Source: an uncultured Oscillospiraceae bacterium
Lineage (GTDB): Bacteria > Bacillota > Clostridia > Oscillospirales > Oscillospiraceae
Reading direction: 5' to 3'
DNA: 5,262 nt
Assembly: GCA_934668605.1 (NCBI GenBank)
Contig: CAKUNY010000144.1
Coordinates: 1-5,262 of the forward strand
Part shown: positions 5,194 through 5,262 of the stretch, one piece after another
How positions within the stretch are numbered: the first letter of the stretch is position 1
Layout: the number at the start of each line of letters is the position of its first letter
The notes under the pieces: generated by a model
Databases searched by the model: none
What the model was told of the DNA's origin: nothing
Seen by the model: only the letters and a program-made list of their open reading frames with translations
Program-made: the position numbers and the translations under genes

Positions 5194-5262
5194 TGCTGCA
5201 CGACCTCGAACTTATACCCGACGCCCCAGACCGTCTTGAGGCTCCACTGGTCCGACACGCCC
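5190..5262 (-). CDS. C-terminal end of an OmpR/PhoB-family response regulator (partial)
   Basis: The minus-strand frame running off the right edge encodes 23 residues and a TGA (5192-5190). The segment WSLKTVWGVGYKFEV is the typical last part of a winged-helix DNA-binding domain of OmpR/PhoB type: the recognition-helix end and C-terminal hairpin, compare the family pattern I-x-T-V-R/W-G-x-G-Y-x-F/L. The stop codon overlaps the kinase ATG in ATGA, so the two proteins form a cognate pair. The receiver domain lies outside the window. The coding end extends beyond 5262. Confidence 0.9.
   Translation of the reverse strand, partial: GVSDQWSLKTVWGVGYKFEVVQQ

Overview
The window looks like a piece of a moderately high-GC Firmicute, most likely a gut Clostridia of the Oscillospiraceae type. 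This is inferred from the style of the diaminopimelate decarboxylase, a membrane-anchored S1C protease beside an OmpR-type two-component pair, and GTAG-plus-hairpin repeats in the spacers. No rRNA or other phylogenetic marker is present, so the placement is tentative.

Layout. Positions 1-300 (+) hold the C-terminal 99 residues of an unrecognised protein with a very acidic tail, closed by a strong intrinsic terminator (327-355). Positions 301-708 contain no convincing gene. They hold an inverted pair of REP-like units (about 384-533), an unexplained stretch, and a good sigma-A-type promoter (644-672). lysA (709-2010, +) follows with a leader of only about 30 nt. The 261-bp spacer after lysA carries a cluster of four REP-like units. 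Two of these form a near-perfect inverted pair (2056-2158) with compensatory base changes. A perfect 20-bp bidirectional terminator (2221-2262) then serves both lysA and the convergent operon.

On the minus strand, read from right to left, come the last 23 codons of an OmpR/PhoB-family response regulator (5190-5262), a full sensor histidine kinase (3760-5193, ATGA overlap with the regulator) and a 111-bp gap. The gap has a candidate promoter and direct repeats at 11-bp pitch. The last gene is an HtrA-like serine protease with one transmembrane anchor and one PDZ domain (2272-3648). This arrangement resembles envelope-stress modules such as CssRS-HtrA and CiaRH-HtrA: the kinase senses something outside the membrane, the regulator may bind upstream of htrA, and HtrA degrades or refolds misfolded exported proteins. 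lysA supplies lysine and drains the meso-diaminopimelate used in the cell wall. It appears to be a separate, monocistronic unit.

The most interesting non-genic signal is the REP/REPIN-like family that occupies both spacers around lysA. The second is the probable cis-regulatory region of htrA.
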